Program-made: the position numbers and the translations under genes
Shown here: positions 50,801 through 61,007 of the stretch, in pieces
Layout of the letters: each line of letters opens with the position of its first letter
Position numbering within the stretch: the stretch's first letter is position 1
Notes under the pieces: model-generated
Seen by the model: only the letters and a program-made list of their open reading frames with translations
What the model was told of the DNA's origin: nothing
The model's database searches: none
Origin: Brasenia schreberi
Taxonomy: Eukaryota > Streptophyta > Magnoliopsida > Nymphaeales > Cabombaceae
Length of the DNA stretch: 64,000 bases
Reading direction: 5' to 3'
Assembly (NCBI GenBank): GCA_036023115.1
Contig: JAYKKT010000059.1
Coordinates: 10,502,501-10,566,500 of the forward strand

Positions 50801-53800
50801 AAATAAGTATGGACTTAAAGTTGATCCTTAATGTAACCCAATATTAACTTCAAAGAAGTCTGTCATTCCTTCATGAGTCCTCACACATGGTTTTGCACCA
50901 TCATACATGTCTCTTATAAGGTTAATGTATGTCAATGAGATATCTCTTTTTTCCAAAGTTCTCCAAAGAACCTCCCTTGGTACTCTATCATAAGCTTTTT
51001 CTAGATCAATAAATATCATGTGAAGGTCTTTCTTTTTTGCTCTAAAATGTTCCATAAGACGTCTCAAAAGGTGAATCGCTTCAATAGTAGATTTGCCTGG
51101 CATGAATCCAAATTGGTTCTCTGTTGTACTCGATGCTAGTCTTAACCTACGTTCGATAATTCTTTCCTATAATTTCATAGTAGGACTCATTAACTTGATA
51201 ACTCGATAATTCACACAATTTTGAATGTCTCCCTTATTCTTACATATATGGGTATAAGTGTACTTGCTCTCCATTCCTCGGGCATCTTTTGGTTTTTCCA
51301 TATTTCATTAAATAGTCTTGTGAGCCAAGGGATTCCTATTTTTCCTAGTATTTTCCAAACTTCTATAGGAATATTAGGTCCTACTTTCATATGTTTAAAA
51401 GTCTCTTTGACTTCATTCTTTTGAATACATCGGTAGAAATTATGGTTTATATACTTTTCTGATTTGGCTAACTCTCATAAGCTAATACTAACGTCTTTAT
51501 TTTCATTAAAAAGCTTATAAAAATAGTTTTTCCATCTATTTCTTATATGATCATTTGCCACTAGAATTTTTTCATCCTCGCCTTTGATGCATCTAACATA
51601 GTTAAGATCTTTAGTTTTCTTATCTCTAGCCGTGGCTATCCTAAAAATATCTCTTTCACCCTCTTTTGGGTTGAGTTTTTTATATAAATCCTCCCAAATT
51701 GTAGCTTTTGCCTCACTCACGGCCTTTTTCGCTTCCTTCTTTGCTTTCTTATAAGCCTCTAAAGTTTCATTAGTTTGTTTAGCATAATGTAATTTGTAAC
51801 GTGCCCTCTTTGCCTTGATTTTATTTTGCACTACTTCACTCCACCACCGAGCTTCTTTTTGTGCGAGTACACCTCCTTTAGATACTAGCTGACCCCGTCT
51901 AGTATGGGAAAAGGCTTAGTTGTTGTTGTAGTTGTTGTTGACACCTCCCTTAGATACACTTAACACATCTTTCGCCACATTCCTAATATGTATAGCCATA
52001 TTGTGCCACATACCACAGGGTGTACCAACATAATTCCAAACATCTCCTTGAAGGACTTTCTTTTTAAATATATCTTCTTTCTTGCTTTTCAGGTTCCACC
52101 ATTTAGTCCGAATAGCTCGATACACTCTTTTCTTCTTTGTCCATCTTTTTATTTGTAAATCCATAACTAAAAGTCGATGTTGGGTGGTTAAGGTTTCTCC
52201 TTGAATTACCTTGCAATCTTTACAACGCGCTCTATCTTTTTTTCTACAAATAAAGTAATCAATTTATGTTTGTGATAAGCCACTCTTATAAGTAATTAAA
52301 TGTTCATCTCGTTTTTTGGAAATTGTATTGACTATAAAGAGATCAAATGCCATAGCAAAATTTAAAATCTCCCTACCTTCCTCATTTATATCCCCAAAAC
52401 CAAAGTTTCCATGAATCCCTTGATATCCTAATGCCTCTTTACCGACATCTCCATTTAAGTCTCCTCCTAAACAAATCATCTCCCTTTGTGGAATCTTTTG
52501 AATCACCTTATCTAACTCTTCCCAAAAAGTTGTCTTTATACTATATTCTAGTCCTACTTGGGGTGCGTAAGCACAAACTATATTCAAAACCTCTGCTCCT
52601 AACACTAATTCCAATGTCATGATTCGGTCACCATATTGTTGTATGTCTACTACACTCTCCTTTAAATCTTTATTTATGATAATACCAACTCCGTTATGAG
52701 CTATCTCATTTGCTTTTTCTCCAACCCATTTTGTCTCTTGTAAACATAGAATATGAATCTTTCACCGAATCATAGTATCTACCACCTCCATTAGCTTACC
52801 GGATAATGTTCCAATATTCCAAGAACCAATATGAATCTTATTATCTAGGGCTAGCTTCCTTAACCCCCGCATTCGTCCATATTCAAAATGCGGAGACCCT
52901 CTCTGAAAATTATTCACTGAATTCGGGCGGCAATATAGCGGGACTAACTTTTTTACTCACACCCGTCCATGATGTGGGAACCCTCTTTGGAATTGATTCA
53001 CTACATTTGAGTGAAAATGTATACTTATTACTGCATTCGGGCTCTGCAACACGTTGCTAGGCAGGGACACCTTAAAGCAATGCTCATAATTTTTGTAATC
53101 CATGTTATAAAAATCCGACGAAGGTTTATGCTGGCTGTCGAAATACTAACACAACCCTCCTCCTTTATCCGGGCTTGGGACCGACAATGCAAGGGTATAT
53201 ATAATATTCAAGCTACATAAATCAATCATAATGCAAGTAGTATTTGCTAATTTTGGGTGCACGTAGGTATCAATTAGCAAGTTCCCTCATAATGATTTGA
53301 AACTTAGAATGATTTTACGAGCTGCAAAATATCCAAGTAATGGATTCAAAGAGTTTCAAGATCTTTTGTAGGATATAGCATATACTAGTATTTGTGGTAG
53401 GATCCACTAGTGATGCCATACTCTTCTGTGCTATCGATCTGGCAATGTCCTTTTGGTGATAGAGATTATTCTGTGCAAAGGCATACAGAATGGAGTCAAG
53501 AATCCAATCAGATTGAGTAATAAGAAACCAATTATCCGCACCCAAAATCATTCAAGCTAATATTGTATATAACTACAATAGCAAGTACACAACTTTATAT
53601 TAAAGCAAAACACATAAATGGTAAACAACTACTAATTTCATCATAATACACAAATCAATCTTCATTATCCGGACCCATTTATCCATGAGTTACAAAAAAA
53701 AAATTGTGTTTTTCTTTTTTCTGGACATGCCGCACCGACATGGTGTCGGTGTCGCACCGGTGTCGAGGTTGACACTCCACCTCTTAGAAGTGTCTGTGTG

Positions 53801-55684
53801 ACTTAGCTTGGAGGTTAAGGGAGTGAGTTCAAGCAGCATTATTTGATTCATTTACCAGTCATAGATGGATGGCTCTATTTCTAGTTGAGGGTTTAGTCAA
53901 ATGGCTCACCCCAGGTAGTCATCACAAAGTTTAGGTTTTGTGCTTTCATAGATCAATTACTTCTCAAATGGCTCTTTTTCTGCTCTCAAAATGGTACCGC
54001 ATACCAAGTGATGCTTGCATTTGTTAATTTTAAGATACAATACATGCCATTTCTTAGGAGTATTTAACCCAGTAATAGAAAAGCAGATGCTATGAGTTTG
54101 ACATAGTTGGCAAACCCAGAAGTTGGTTCACTTGAGAAGTTTGACATGGCAACTCAAGCGGGTATGAGATTTCATTTCTTTATTGTTTATAAATCTAAAT
54201 ATTGAATAAGATGTTAGATTTTCAGTAATACATGCAGAGATAATAAAACCTCAAGAACTAAAAAATATCAAAGCGCTAGCTCAGTTATAAAATTCAAATT
54301 AGTGTGACAATTATAACTAAATTGCATAGTGGATGATGGAAAAGACAGTAAAATATATCAGCAATGTTTCAATGACTGGTCTGATCCAGACATGACTTGG
54401 TTAAATTTGGACAACTCAGTAGCAAGCCAGGAATGATCGTGGCTTGAACTAGATAAGGATGGCATGCTGGCCCTTTTTATGGTTTCCTGGGTCCAATCAC
54501 TGGGTTTGCCAACTATGGATTCCATTGCTGGTTATTTTACCAGCTCCAAATCCTCGATTGAATATGATAAGTCATTGTCTTGGTAATATTCTTTTATGTT
54601 TACATCTTTAAAGTATGAATCTTAAAAACATTGTTAATGGAATTCGTGTGGAGCTAAGTATTCCTTTGATACCTTTTTCGGTGTTTGGAGAGAAAGAAAT
54701 AGGAGAGTATTTGATAAGGTGGGAAGATTCTTGATTGAGCTGCTGAAAAGTTGTTACATATTCCCGAGTTAATAGAGTCCTGTTTTGTTCGTTAGACTGA
54801 CTTGCTGGAAAGTTGACACAAAGGTAGTCTTTTAGGGTCTGTTGTGGAATCTGTTGAGTTTGTACAGTCTCGTTTTATTGCGAAGTGTTATCTTTTTTCT
54901 CTAATTTCTTTTCTACATCTCTTTTTTATGTAAATAGATTCTCAGTCAATTCTCATGGAGCATCAATCAACTTATATTTTGGCATTTTCAGGTCAAGCGA
55001 TTTATGCAATAACTGCAAGCGACCTGGACATTATGCTAGAGAGTGCCCAAATGTATCTGTCTGCAACAACTGCGGCCTCCCAGGGTAAAAGAAATTGCTG
55101 CCATTTTGCTGATGTTATCTGTATGCTAATTCTGCGGTTTTGATCTTTTCAGGCACATTGCTGCTGAATGCAGTAATAAATCTCTGTGTTGGAACTGTCG
55201 GGAGCCCGGTCATGTGGCCAGTGAGTGTCCAAATGAAGCCGTCTGTCACACTTGTGGTAAAGTAGGTCACCTTGCAAAAGACTGTTCAGCTCCCGCACTT
55301 CCTCCCGGTGATATGAGGCTCTGTAACAACTGTTATAAGCAAGGCCATATAGCTGCGGATTGTACAAACGAGAAGGCATGCAACAATTGCCGAAAAACAG
55401 GTCATCTTGCACGCGATTGCCCTAATGAGCCGGTTTGCAACTTCTGCAACATTGTGGGGCATGTTGCGAGGCAATGCCCCAAGGCTGGCATGATGGGAGA
55501 CCGTAGCATGGGACGGAGCATCGGCTACCGGGAGGTCGTCTGCAGAAGCTGTAATCAAGTGGGTCACATGAGCAGGGACTGCATCGTTCCCATTATGATC
55601 TGTCAAAATTGTGGCGGCCGTGGCCATGTGGCATATGAATGTCCATCAGGTAGGCTTGTTGATCGTGGATTTCGCAGGTACTGA
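47838..55684 (+). CDS. CCHC zinc-knuckle protein, CNBP/GIS2-like
   Basis: Three coding exons (47838-47965, 54992-55084, 55153-55684) join in frame to 250 aa. Residues 1-43 form a basic Arg/Ser-rich leader ([16 protein letters not shown]). Nine CX2CX4HX4C zinc knuckles follow, starting at Cys 48, 67, 86, 105, 131, 150, 169, 204 and 224. A longer linker between knuckles 7 and 8 (residues 183-203) interrupts the array. Proteins of this type bind single-stranded RNA or DNA and act in translation and mRNA handling; the RS leader suggests a link to splicing factors. The start is the first ATG before the RS segment, and splice phases agree at both junctions. The 7-kb first intron contains a near full-length RTE LINE in antisense. 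I see no damage to the coding exons. Confidence 0.94.
47966..49930. other. CNBP intron 1, left part
   Basis: Intron sequence with no recognised element. A short direct repeat of about 50 bp (CTTGTCCTCG and CCTTCCAAGTTTCTCTTTGG) occurs at about 49645-49685 and 49704-49740. Confidence 0.45.
49935..53185 (-). mobile_element. RTE-clade LINE, copy H (near full length) in CNBP intron 1
   Basis: The 3' TTG tail lies at the left (AACAACAACAACTAAGCC) and the 5' leader at the right (GGAGGAGGGTTGTGTTAG read on the minus strand, near 53165-53148). It contains the C-terminal block (49966-50427), the RT (50510-51103; FAYD box; [17 protein letters not shown]), the middle region (51475-51831) and the endonuclease (52264-52870). 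Blocks are longer and cleaner than in most copies but still broken by shifts and by the nested insertion at 51886. It is opposite in direction to the host gene. I could not define its target duplication. Confidence 0.9.
51886..51940 (+). mobile_element. 55-bp RTE 3' tip nested in copy H (copy K)
   Basis: A plus-strand RTE 3' end (AGCTGACCCCGTCTAG, GGGAAAAGGCTTAG, then TTG repeats with one interruption) sits inside the minus-strand copy H. It is flanked by ACACCTCCTTTAGATAC (51869-51885) and ACACCTCCCTTAGATAC (51941-51957), a 17-bp target-site duplication with one mismatch. This is a very short 5'-truncated retrotransposition. Confidence 0.93.
53186..54991. other. CNBP intron 1, right part
   Basis: Intron sequence with no recognised gene. 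A short GC-rich palindromic-looking stretch at 53729-53765 (GGTGTCGGTGTCGCACCGGTG) stands out against the AT-rich background. The intron ends at the CAG acceptor at 54989-54991. Confidence 0.45.
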
Positions 55685-57120
55685 TCTTTGGCGACATGCC
55701 TTGGGGGGACTCATGTGACATTCAGAAACATGAATGACTGTTTGATATGGATTTTACCTTCTGGATTTGTGGTTGTGATTGGTGTTTGCTGTGCCTGAAA
55801 ACAAGAGGACCCTCTTGAGACATGATTTGATTTAATGTCGTTGGGATTTTTCATTGCAGTTACTTCCTGGAATTTCGATTATATATGGCAGATCATTTAA
55901 ACGAGTTGATTACGCATGGCATGTCTAGGTCGTTACCTTGCTTATATATTCCTTATCTTTTGTTTGATTGGTTGCATGAAGCTTATATTATGGCAACTTT
56001 TATTCTTCAGAATGTATCGCAGTCTGCTAATCCTCAAACATGAAAAGGTATGAAGATGGAAGCGTTTATATGAACATGAACAAAAAAAAAAACAAGCCTC
56101 ATCTCACAATAAGTGGGGTTGGCATTTATATGGACATAAGGTGGTTCAAAATCCTTACTGTAGGGGATCTTATGTTCATCAACTCGGGCATTTTGTTCTA
56201 GGGGTGTTCGTGGTCCCAGTTTGGTTTTGATTGTAGGCGAAACCTGTATCATAGGTTCTCAAATTTTTTAGAACAAGACCATTGGTTATGGTTTCATTCT
56301 TTTCCAAACCATGGTTCAACGTCTAAATCAGATCCTTTCATATTACAGTGATCATGAGCTGCCAACCTGTACTTAATTTTTTTCTTCTTTTCAATCTGAA
56401 CAAACCAAATTGCAAAGCAAAAGAACTAAAAGAAACTGTTGGTGTTGAACAGTTTAGTTGGTTTAGACTAGCTTGCTCGGTTCTTTGAACACTCCTATTT
56501 AAGGCACATTAAAAGATGGTTTGACATTATTTTTGCTTCCATTAGACAAATTTTCGTCGGAAAAGTATAACGAGCCAAACCATATTCGTTTGCTTGTCCT
56601 ACTTGCACAGTCACATGTTGACCAAAAGGTTTGTCTGTTTACCTAATTGAACGCTAACCAGAAACCGTGTGTATTGGCAATGACTACCTTCTTTCTCGTG
56701 CCTTTTGGTTTACTGCCCAAATTTATTAAAAAATATCAACACCCTACATACACAAACACGTTCAATCCTCTACGCCTTTTCTTTATTGAAAAGTTTTTCT
56801 TGTGTAGATACGATGAAACTTTTATTTTGCCATGTTGCGTTTTTCCTGCAAGAGCAATTGTGCTGCTCACTCGACATGGTCGGTTCCTACTCAGTCTGGT
56901 GGTTTCAACTAGAACTAACCAGGGCTATGAACCGGCTGAACCTGAAAACGGTGAAACCGGAACCGGGCCCAGAACGGTGGACCACCCAGTTTGGTTCCGG
57001 TTTCACCTCTTGTAAACCGGAACCAAACCAGAATCAGTAGCTAACTGGAACTGGATATGTCTACTGCTCATGGTTTAGTTGATACAGGCTTTCAGGTTCA
57101 AAATAGCACAACAGAAAGGG
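55685..57120. other. 3' flank of the CNBP-like gene with AACCGG-rich repeats
   Basis: The 3' UTR of the CNBP-like gene probably occupies the first few hundred bases; no canonical poly(A) signal was picked out. 56202-56500 is a MITE-like block (left edge CTAGGGGTGTTCGTGG, right edge TTTGAACACTCCTATTTA). 56930-57040 is rich in AACCGG words. No gene. Confidence 0.45.
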
Positions 57121-57132
57121 CCTTCAGCTCGT

Positions 57133-57243
57133 TGGGGGTGTTTGATTACACGAACCTGCTCCAACAGCGGCCCACCCTTAGGGTTGGGTTGCTGGAACTG
57201 GAACTGGAGTTGCAGTATGGCCTCACAATCAAACACCACCTGG
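57133..57243. mobile_element. Short MITE with GGTGTTTGATT termini
   Basis: The left edge is GGGGGTGTTTGATTACAC and the right edge is TCACAATCAAACACCACC; GGTGTTTGATT and AATCAAACACC are exact inverted repeats. The inside (about 85 bp) is rich in GGAACTGGAACTGG-like words and non-coding. Confidence 0.6.
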
Positions 57244-57400
57244 ATGAGCAGTTATCGGTTCAACTCCATGGAAGTTAGCACAGTGGGAGGAGTCCAACCT
57301 TGTATTCTGTGTGTTTCATCTTTCCAAACGACGTTTCTCAAAGTTATTTGCGAAAAACGTTTCTTTTGTTGTGTTTTAATTTGTGGATGTGGGAGTGGAT

Positions 57401-57660
57401 GATTTCATTACAGAATATTTGATTCTTTATTCAAATCGGATCAATTCACAACACAAGAGTTATGAAATGAGGCTGGGATAAAAATTACCGATCGAACGAG
57501 AATAAAGATAGAGTCCCATTCTACCTGTCAATGCCGACAACAATGCAATTTGTTTGTAGTAGAAGGAAAATCCGTCGACTTTAGAAATCGTGAGGGTTCG
57601 AGTCCCTCTATCCCCAATAAATGCCTAGTTTACGACCTAAGCCTTTATCCTCTTTTTGCT
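57401..57660 (+). other. Nuclear plastid-DNA insert (trnL-UAA intron and 3' exon), rearranged
   Basis: 57488-57616 reads GAACGAGAATAAAGATAGAG, TCCCATTCTAC, AAATCCGTCGACTTTAGAAA, then GAGGGTTCGAGTCCCTCTAT and CCCCA. This is the end of the chloroplast trnL-UAA group I intron and its 3' exon; the following sequence to about 57660 resembles the trnL-trnF spacer. 57401-57451 carries an earlier part of the same intron in reverse orientation. The 5' exon of the tRNA is absent, so no tRNA can be made. Confidence 0.88.
57568..57616 (+). pseudogene. trnL-UAA: trnL-UAA 3' exon copy (plastid-derived)
   Basis: The T-arm and acceptor end of chloroplast tRNA-Leu(UAA) are intact in form (GGGTTCGAGTCCC, then TATCCCCA). 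The exon is isolated from the 5' exon and anticodon. One base differs from the usual plastid GGTTCAAGTCCC (A to G), consistent with decay in the nucleus. Confidence 0.85.
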
Positions 57661-58982
57661 TTTCGCCTCTTGTTTATGTGTGTGTGATGGATGGATGCAT
57701 GTGTGAGAGAGAGAGAGAGACAGGTGGCATGTATGATATGTATGATGGTTGGGGAACAACTCGTACTGTTGACGAGCAACTTGGATAATGTCTTGTTTTA
57801 GCAAACTTTCCGAAGGTTTGATATGGAAGTTTTCCCTCTCCTCATTTTTGCTATGAAAGTCTCTCTCACACACACACACGAAACACATACACAGAGCAGG
57901 TTAGGTTCATCTAAGCTCGGGTTGTATTACTTTGGATGATTGGTAGACAAATATGTTATCGAGATTAACTGGATTTGTTTCTATGATTGGTGGAGAACTC
58001 CACAGAAGAGCTTTTTTAGTTGATAATTTCCCCCCTTTTTTTAATGCATATAGTATAAAATAGAAGTTCCTTTAACAGGCAATCTCATGTTGGACTCATC
58101 TAGTTTTGAACCAGCCCAGCAGCTTAAACCGGATCTGCAGCCAGCCAAAACCAGAACTGACCTAATCAAACCCAGGACCATAACAAAATTGGAGAACCCC
58201 CGAGTTCGGTTATTCCTTCCATGGAACTGGATAGGAACTAATGCTTAGACCTTCAGTTCGTATCCTATTTTTCATGTTCTTTGAAAATTATTTTTCCTTT
58301 TTCAGTTTTAGGTTCGAACAGAAACCATAACCTGAACCCACAGTTATGAATCGGAACTGGAACTGGGTGTGACCCAGTTCAGTTATGGTTCATAGTTTCA
58401 GGAGCTGTCCATACCTATCTCAAAGCTCTTGTGCACACACAAAATCAGCAAAAGACTAATTCACAACTCCGCTCTGTATGAGCTCGAACCATCCTCATAA
58501 GTAAATGAGACAAAGCACAAAGAAGAAGAATCTAATGAGGCGAGCCATGAGCGGATCCAACTTGGCTTGTTTTGCCGGGCTACAAACAAGTGCAACCATG
58601 CATGAATGCGTGCATGCACACCCACAACACACACACAGAGTCCAAAAACTTTAAGGTGGCTAATTATTCATTTTATGATATGCTTTGAGCCATTCAAGGT
58701 CTTTACCGGCTACTAGCTCTGCGTGAATGCGTGGTTGCTTGCGTGCACGCATCACATGTGTGCCCATGCAATGGTGGATCTACATGGAGACCAAATAAAG
58801 AATGCGCGTCACCCAAAACCATGATGTTCACATAAAATGTAGTGTTCACGGTTGAATACATTGCCTATAGACCACGTACATCGTCCTACCAACTAGTCTG
58901 TAGCCCACGGTTCAATCCACAGGCAAAACCAATGGGCTATTCACCCCATCTTCTACATCTGCCACTGTGTGTGTGTGTGTGC

Positions 58983-59041
<59 letters not shown>

Positions 59042-59585
59042 ATGTCCACACGATGCACGCCTATTTATACAAAATATAATAAAAGGTTGCTCCACTGTCT
59101 CCGGCTAGGGGAAGGAAGAGGTTGAAGAAGAACCATTTGGACAACTAGCAAACATGACTCTAAGCATGACTCCATTTATTGCATTTCTTTTTAACCACTG
59201 GCTGTCTTGTTACTGTGCCTGTGATTGGAACCCAATAATTCCTTCTCTGCCTCTCAACATCATTGATCACGCAACCCTTGTTGAATCTACATTTCTAACT
59301 TAGAGATAGCCGTGGTTTAAGCAAAGGAGGAACTTTGTTTCTTCTTCAAGACTTTGGGAGTTTTTTTCTTTTGTTACAACTGGAGGTCAAAGTCTAACAC
59401 ACACACGCATGCACCCCCAAGAGTTTAGCTCACCACCTGCGTCGTGGGGGGCAGAGATACCTGCCAGGTGAGCGAACGCTCCAGATTCAAGATCTTTCAT
59501 GTTCTTCGTAACCAGTAATTTGATGGGGATCTTTTCCTTAAATACTTGGAAAATGAATCAATGTTGGTGCACTCAGGCCACAGCC
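57661..59585. other. Intergenic with simple repeats
   Basis: No gene. Short GA (57704-57720) and CA (57866-57879) tracts and an AACCGG-like repeat block (58095-58400) precede AC-rich sequence at 58600-58640 and 58740-58765. A long GA tract is listed separately. 59420-59490 has tRNA-like words (TTAGCTCACC, CAGGTGAGCG) that may be a degraded SINE. Confidence 0.4.
58985..59037 (+). repeat. GA microsatellite
   Basis: About 26 uninterrupted GA units, preceded by a TG tract (58967-58980). Confidence 0.95.
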
Positions 59586-59587
59586 AA

Positions 59588-59668
59588 ATCCATGATTCTC
59601 GCATCAAATTCATGACCTTCAACTTATGAGTCGACCTCCTAGCCAGGTGAGCTATTGCTCGTGTAGAT
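59588..59668 (-). mobile_element. tRNA-like SINE copy
   Basis: On the minus strand this reads CAATAGCTCACCTGGCTAGG, AGGTCGACTCATAAGTTGAA and GGTCATGAATTTGATGCG. The A-box-like word is perfect and the B-box-like word is slightly damaged. Confidence 0.6.
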
Positions 59669-61007
59669 TAGAAGTCCTTTAGCAAAGGGAAGACGAGCAT
59701 TAATTTTCTCTTAACCCAGTCAAACTACGGCATAGTCGGCTCGGCATGGTCCACGGGATAGGTACGAACCAGGAGCCCTGGCCTTAGCTTTTATTGAGGC
59801 AGAGACATGGCATTTAATCACAGCTTCAAATACAATGAACACGCAGGAAATTATAAGCAAACATAATAAAGCTTCGTCCCTTTGAAGAGCAGTTGGTGTC
59901 ATGAGACGTACCATGCATCCCAATCCACAATTCATGACATGCATTTGCATCGGTAGGCCATGCCCTTCCAAAGGGATTAAATATCTTTCAGCCAATTAAA
60001 GGAAACAGTTAAATAACTGTTCAAGCAGTCGTTGGAATGTGAACATATATATCATTGTTTCCTCTGGATTCTTCACATTCAATTATACTCTAAAAGAAAA
60101 AAAACAAAAGAATTAAAAAAAATGGAAAGTAGGGCTGGCAATCATGCAATGTGTCTTGATTTTGTGTATCGTGACCTGACCCGAAGAGCTCGGTGCGACC
60201 TGATTGAAGATGAATGGTGAAATAAGATCTCCGTTGGTCATTGCGGCATATACATTCCCGGAGACAGTATTACAAGAGGATATGCAGAAGGGTTAGCGTT
60301 TGAGTGTGGTTGTGTTTGTGTGAAGCATGAGAGGTTATTCACATTTGAGAGAATAATGTTCTTGCCTAGTTCACTGAGACGGCATCTCTGGCCGGACCAT
60401 GTCAACCTTGTATCATTTCTTCCATTCTTTTTCTTTACTTACAGAGTCTTTTATATGGTTGTTGTGCTTCTGGAACGAAAGGAAAACAAGATGACACCAC
60501 CAAACAGAGCGTTAGTAAAAGAACGAGGCTGTCCATTGATGTGTATGAAGCCTTCTTCATATATAAAATATTACAAGCATTAACATGACCAGATAAGGAG
60601 ATCTATAACAGGAAAAAAGAAAGCCATAAGATTGAAAAATGATATCTGGATATAAAAGTTGACAGGTTCTATATAAGCTGTCAATACATAAACCAAAATG
60701 GCTGATTTTGGATTTGAGATCAGCCGAGCTTGCCGCGAAAACTAAGCAGAAGCTAAGGAAAAGATGAAAAAGACTCTCGAAAGCAAATGGAACATGAAGC
60801 AAAGGTGAAAGTACTGAGTAAGCCGGGCCATAAGAGCGAGGACACACTAAGTGTCTTCTTTCTTATAGTTTAGTCGCTTTCCTCTCCACTCACAAACTCG
60901 CTCCTTATTACTTCTCTTGTTTCTTTCCCTTGTGGAAATTACCTTACTCATTATACTCAGTTCCTGGTTTTGTGCTTGGTCCCGATTCCACAATCAATGA
61001 TTGCTTC
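59669..61007. other. Intergenic and probable GRF 3' UTR
   Basis: No gene recognised. The part nearest the GRF stop (about 60560-61007) probably holds its 3' UTR. The short minus-strand frame at 60557-60847 has no domain. Confidence 0.4.

Noticed and set aside
55286..55627. Minus-strand gene opposite the CNBP exon
   Set aside because: It is an antisense shadow of the zinc-knuckle coding exon.
57568..57616. Functional tRNA-Leu gene
   Set aside because: Only the plastid 3' exon is present; the 5' exon and anticodon are missing, so it is a plastid-derived fragment.
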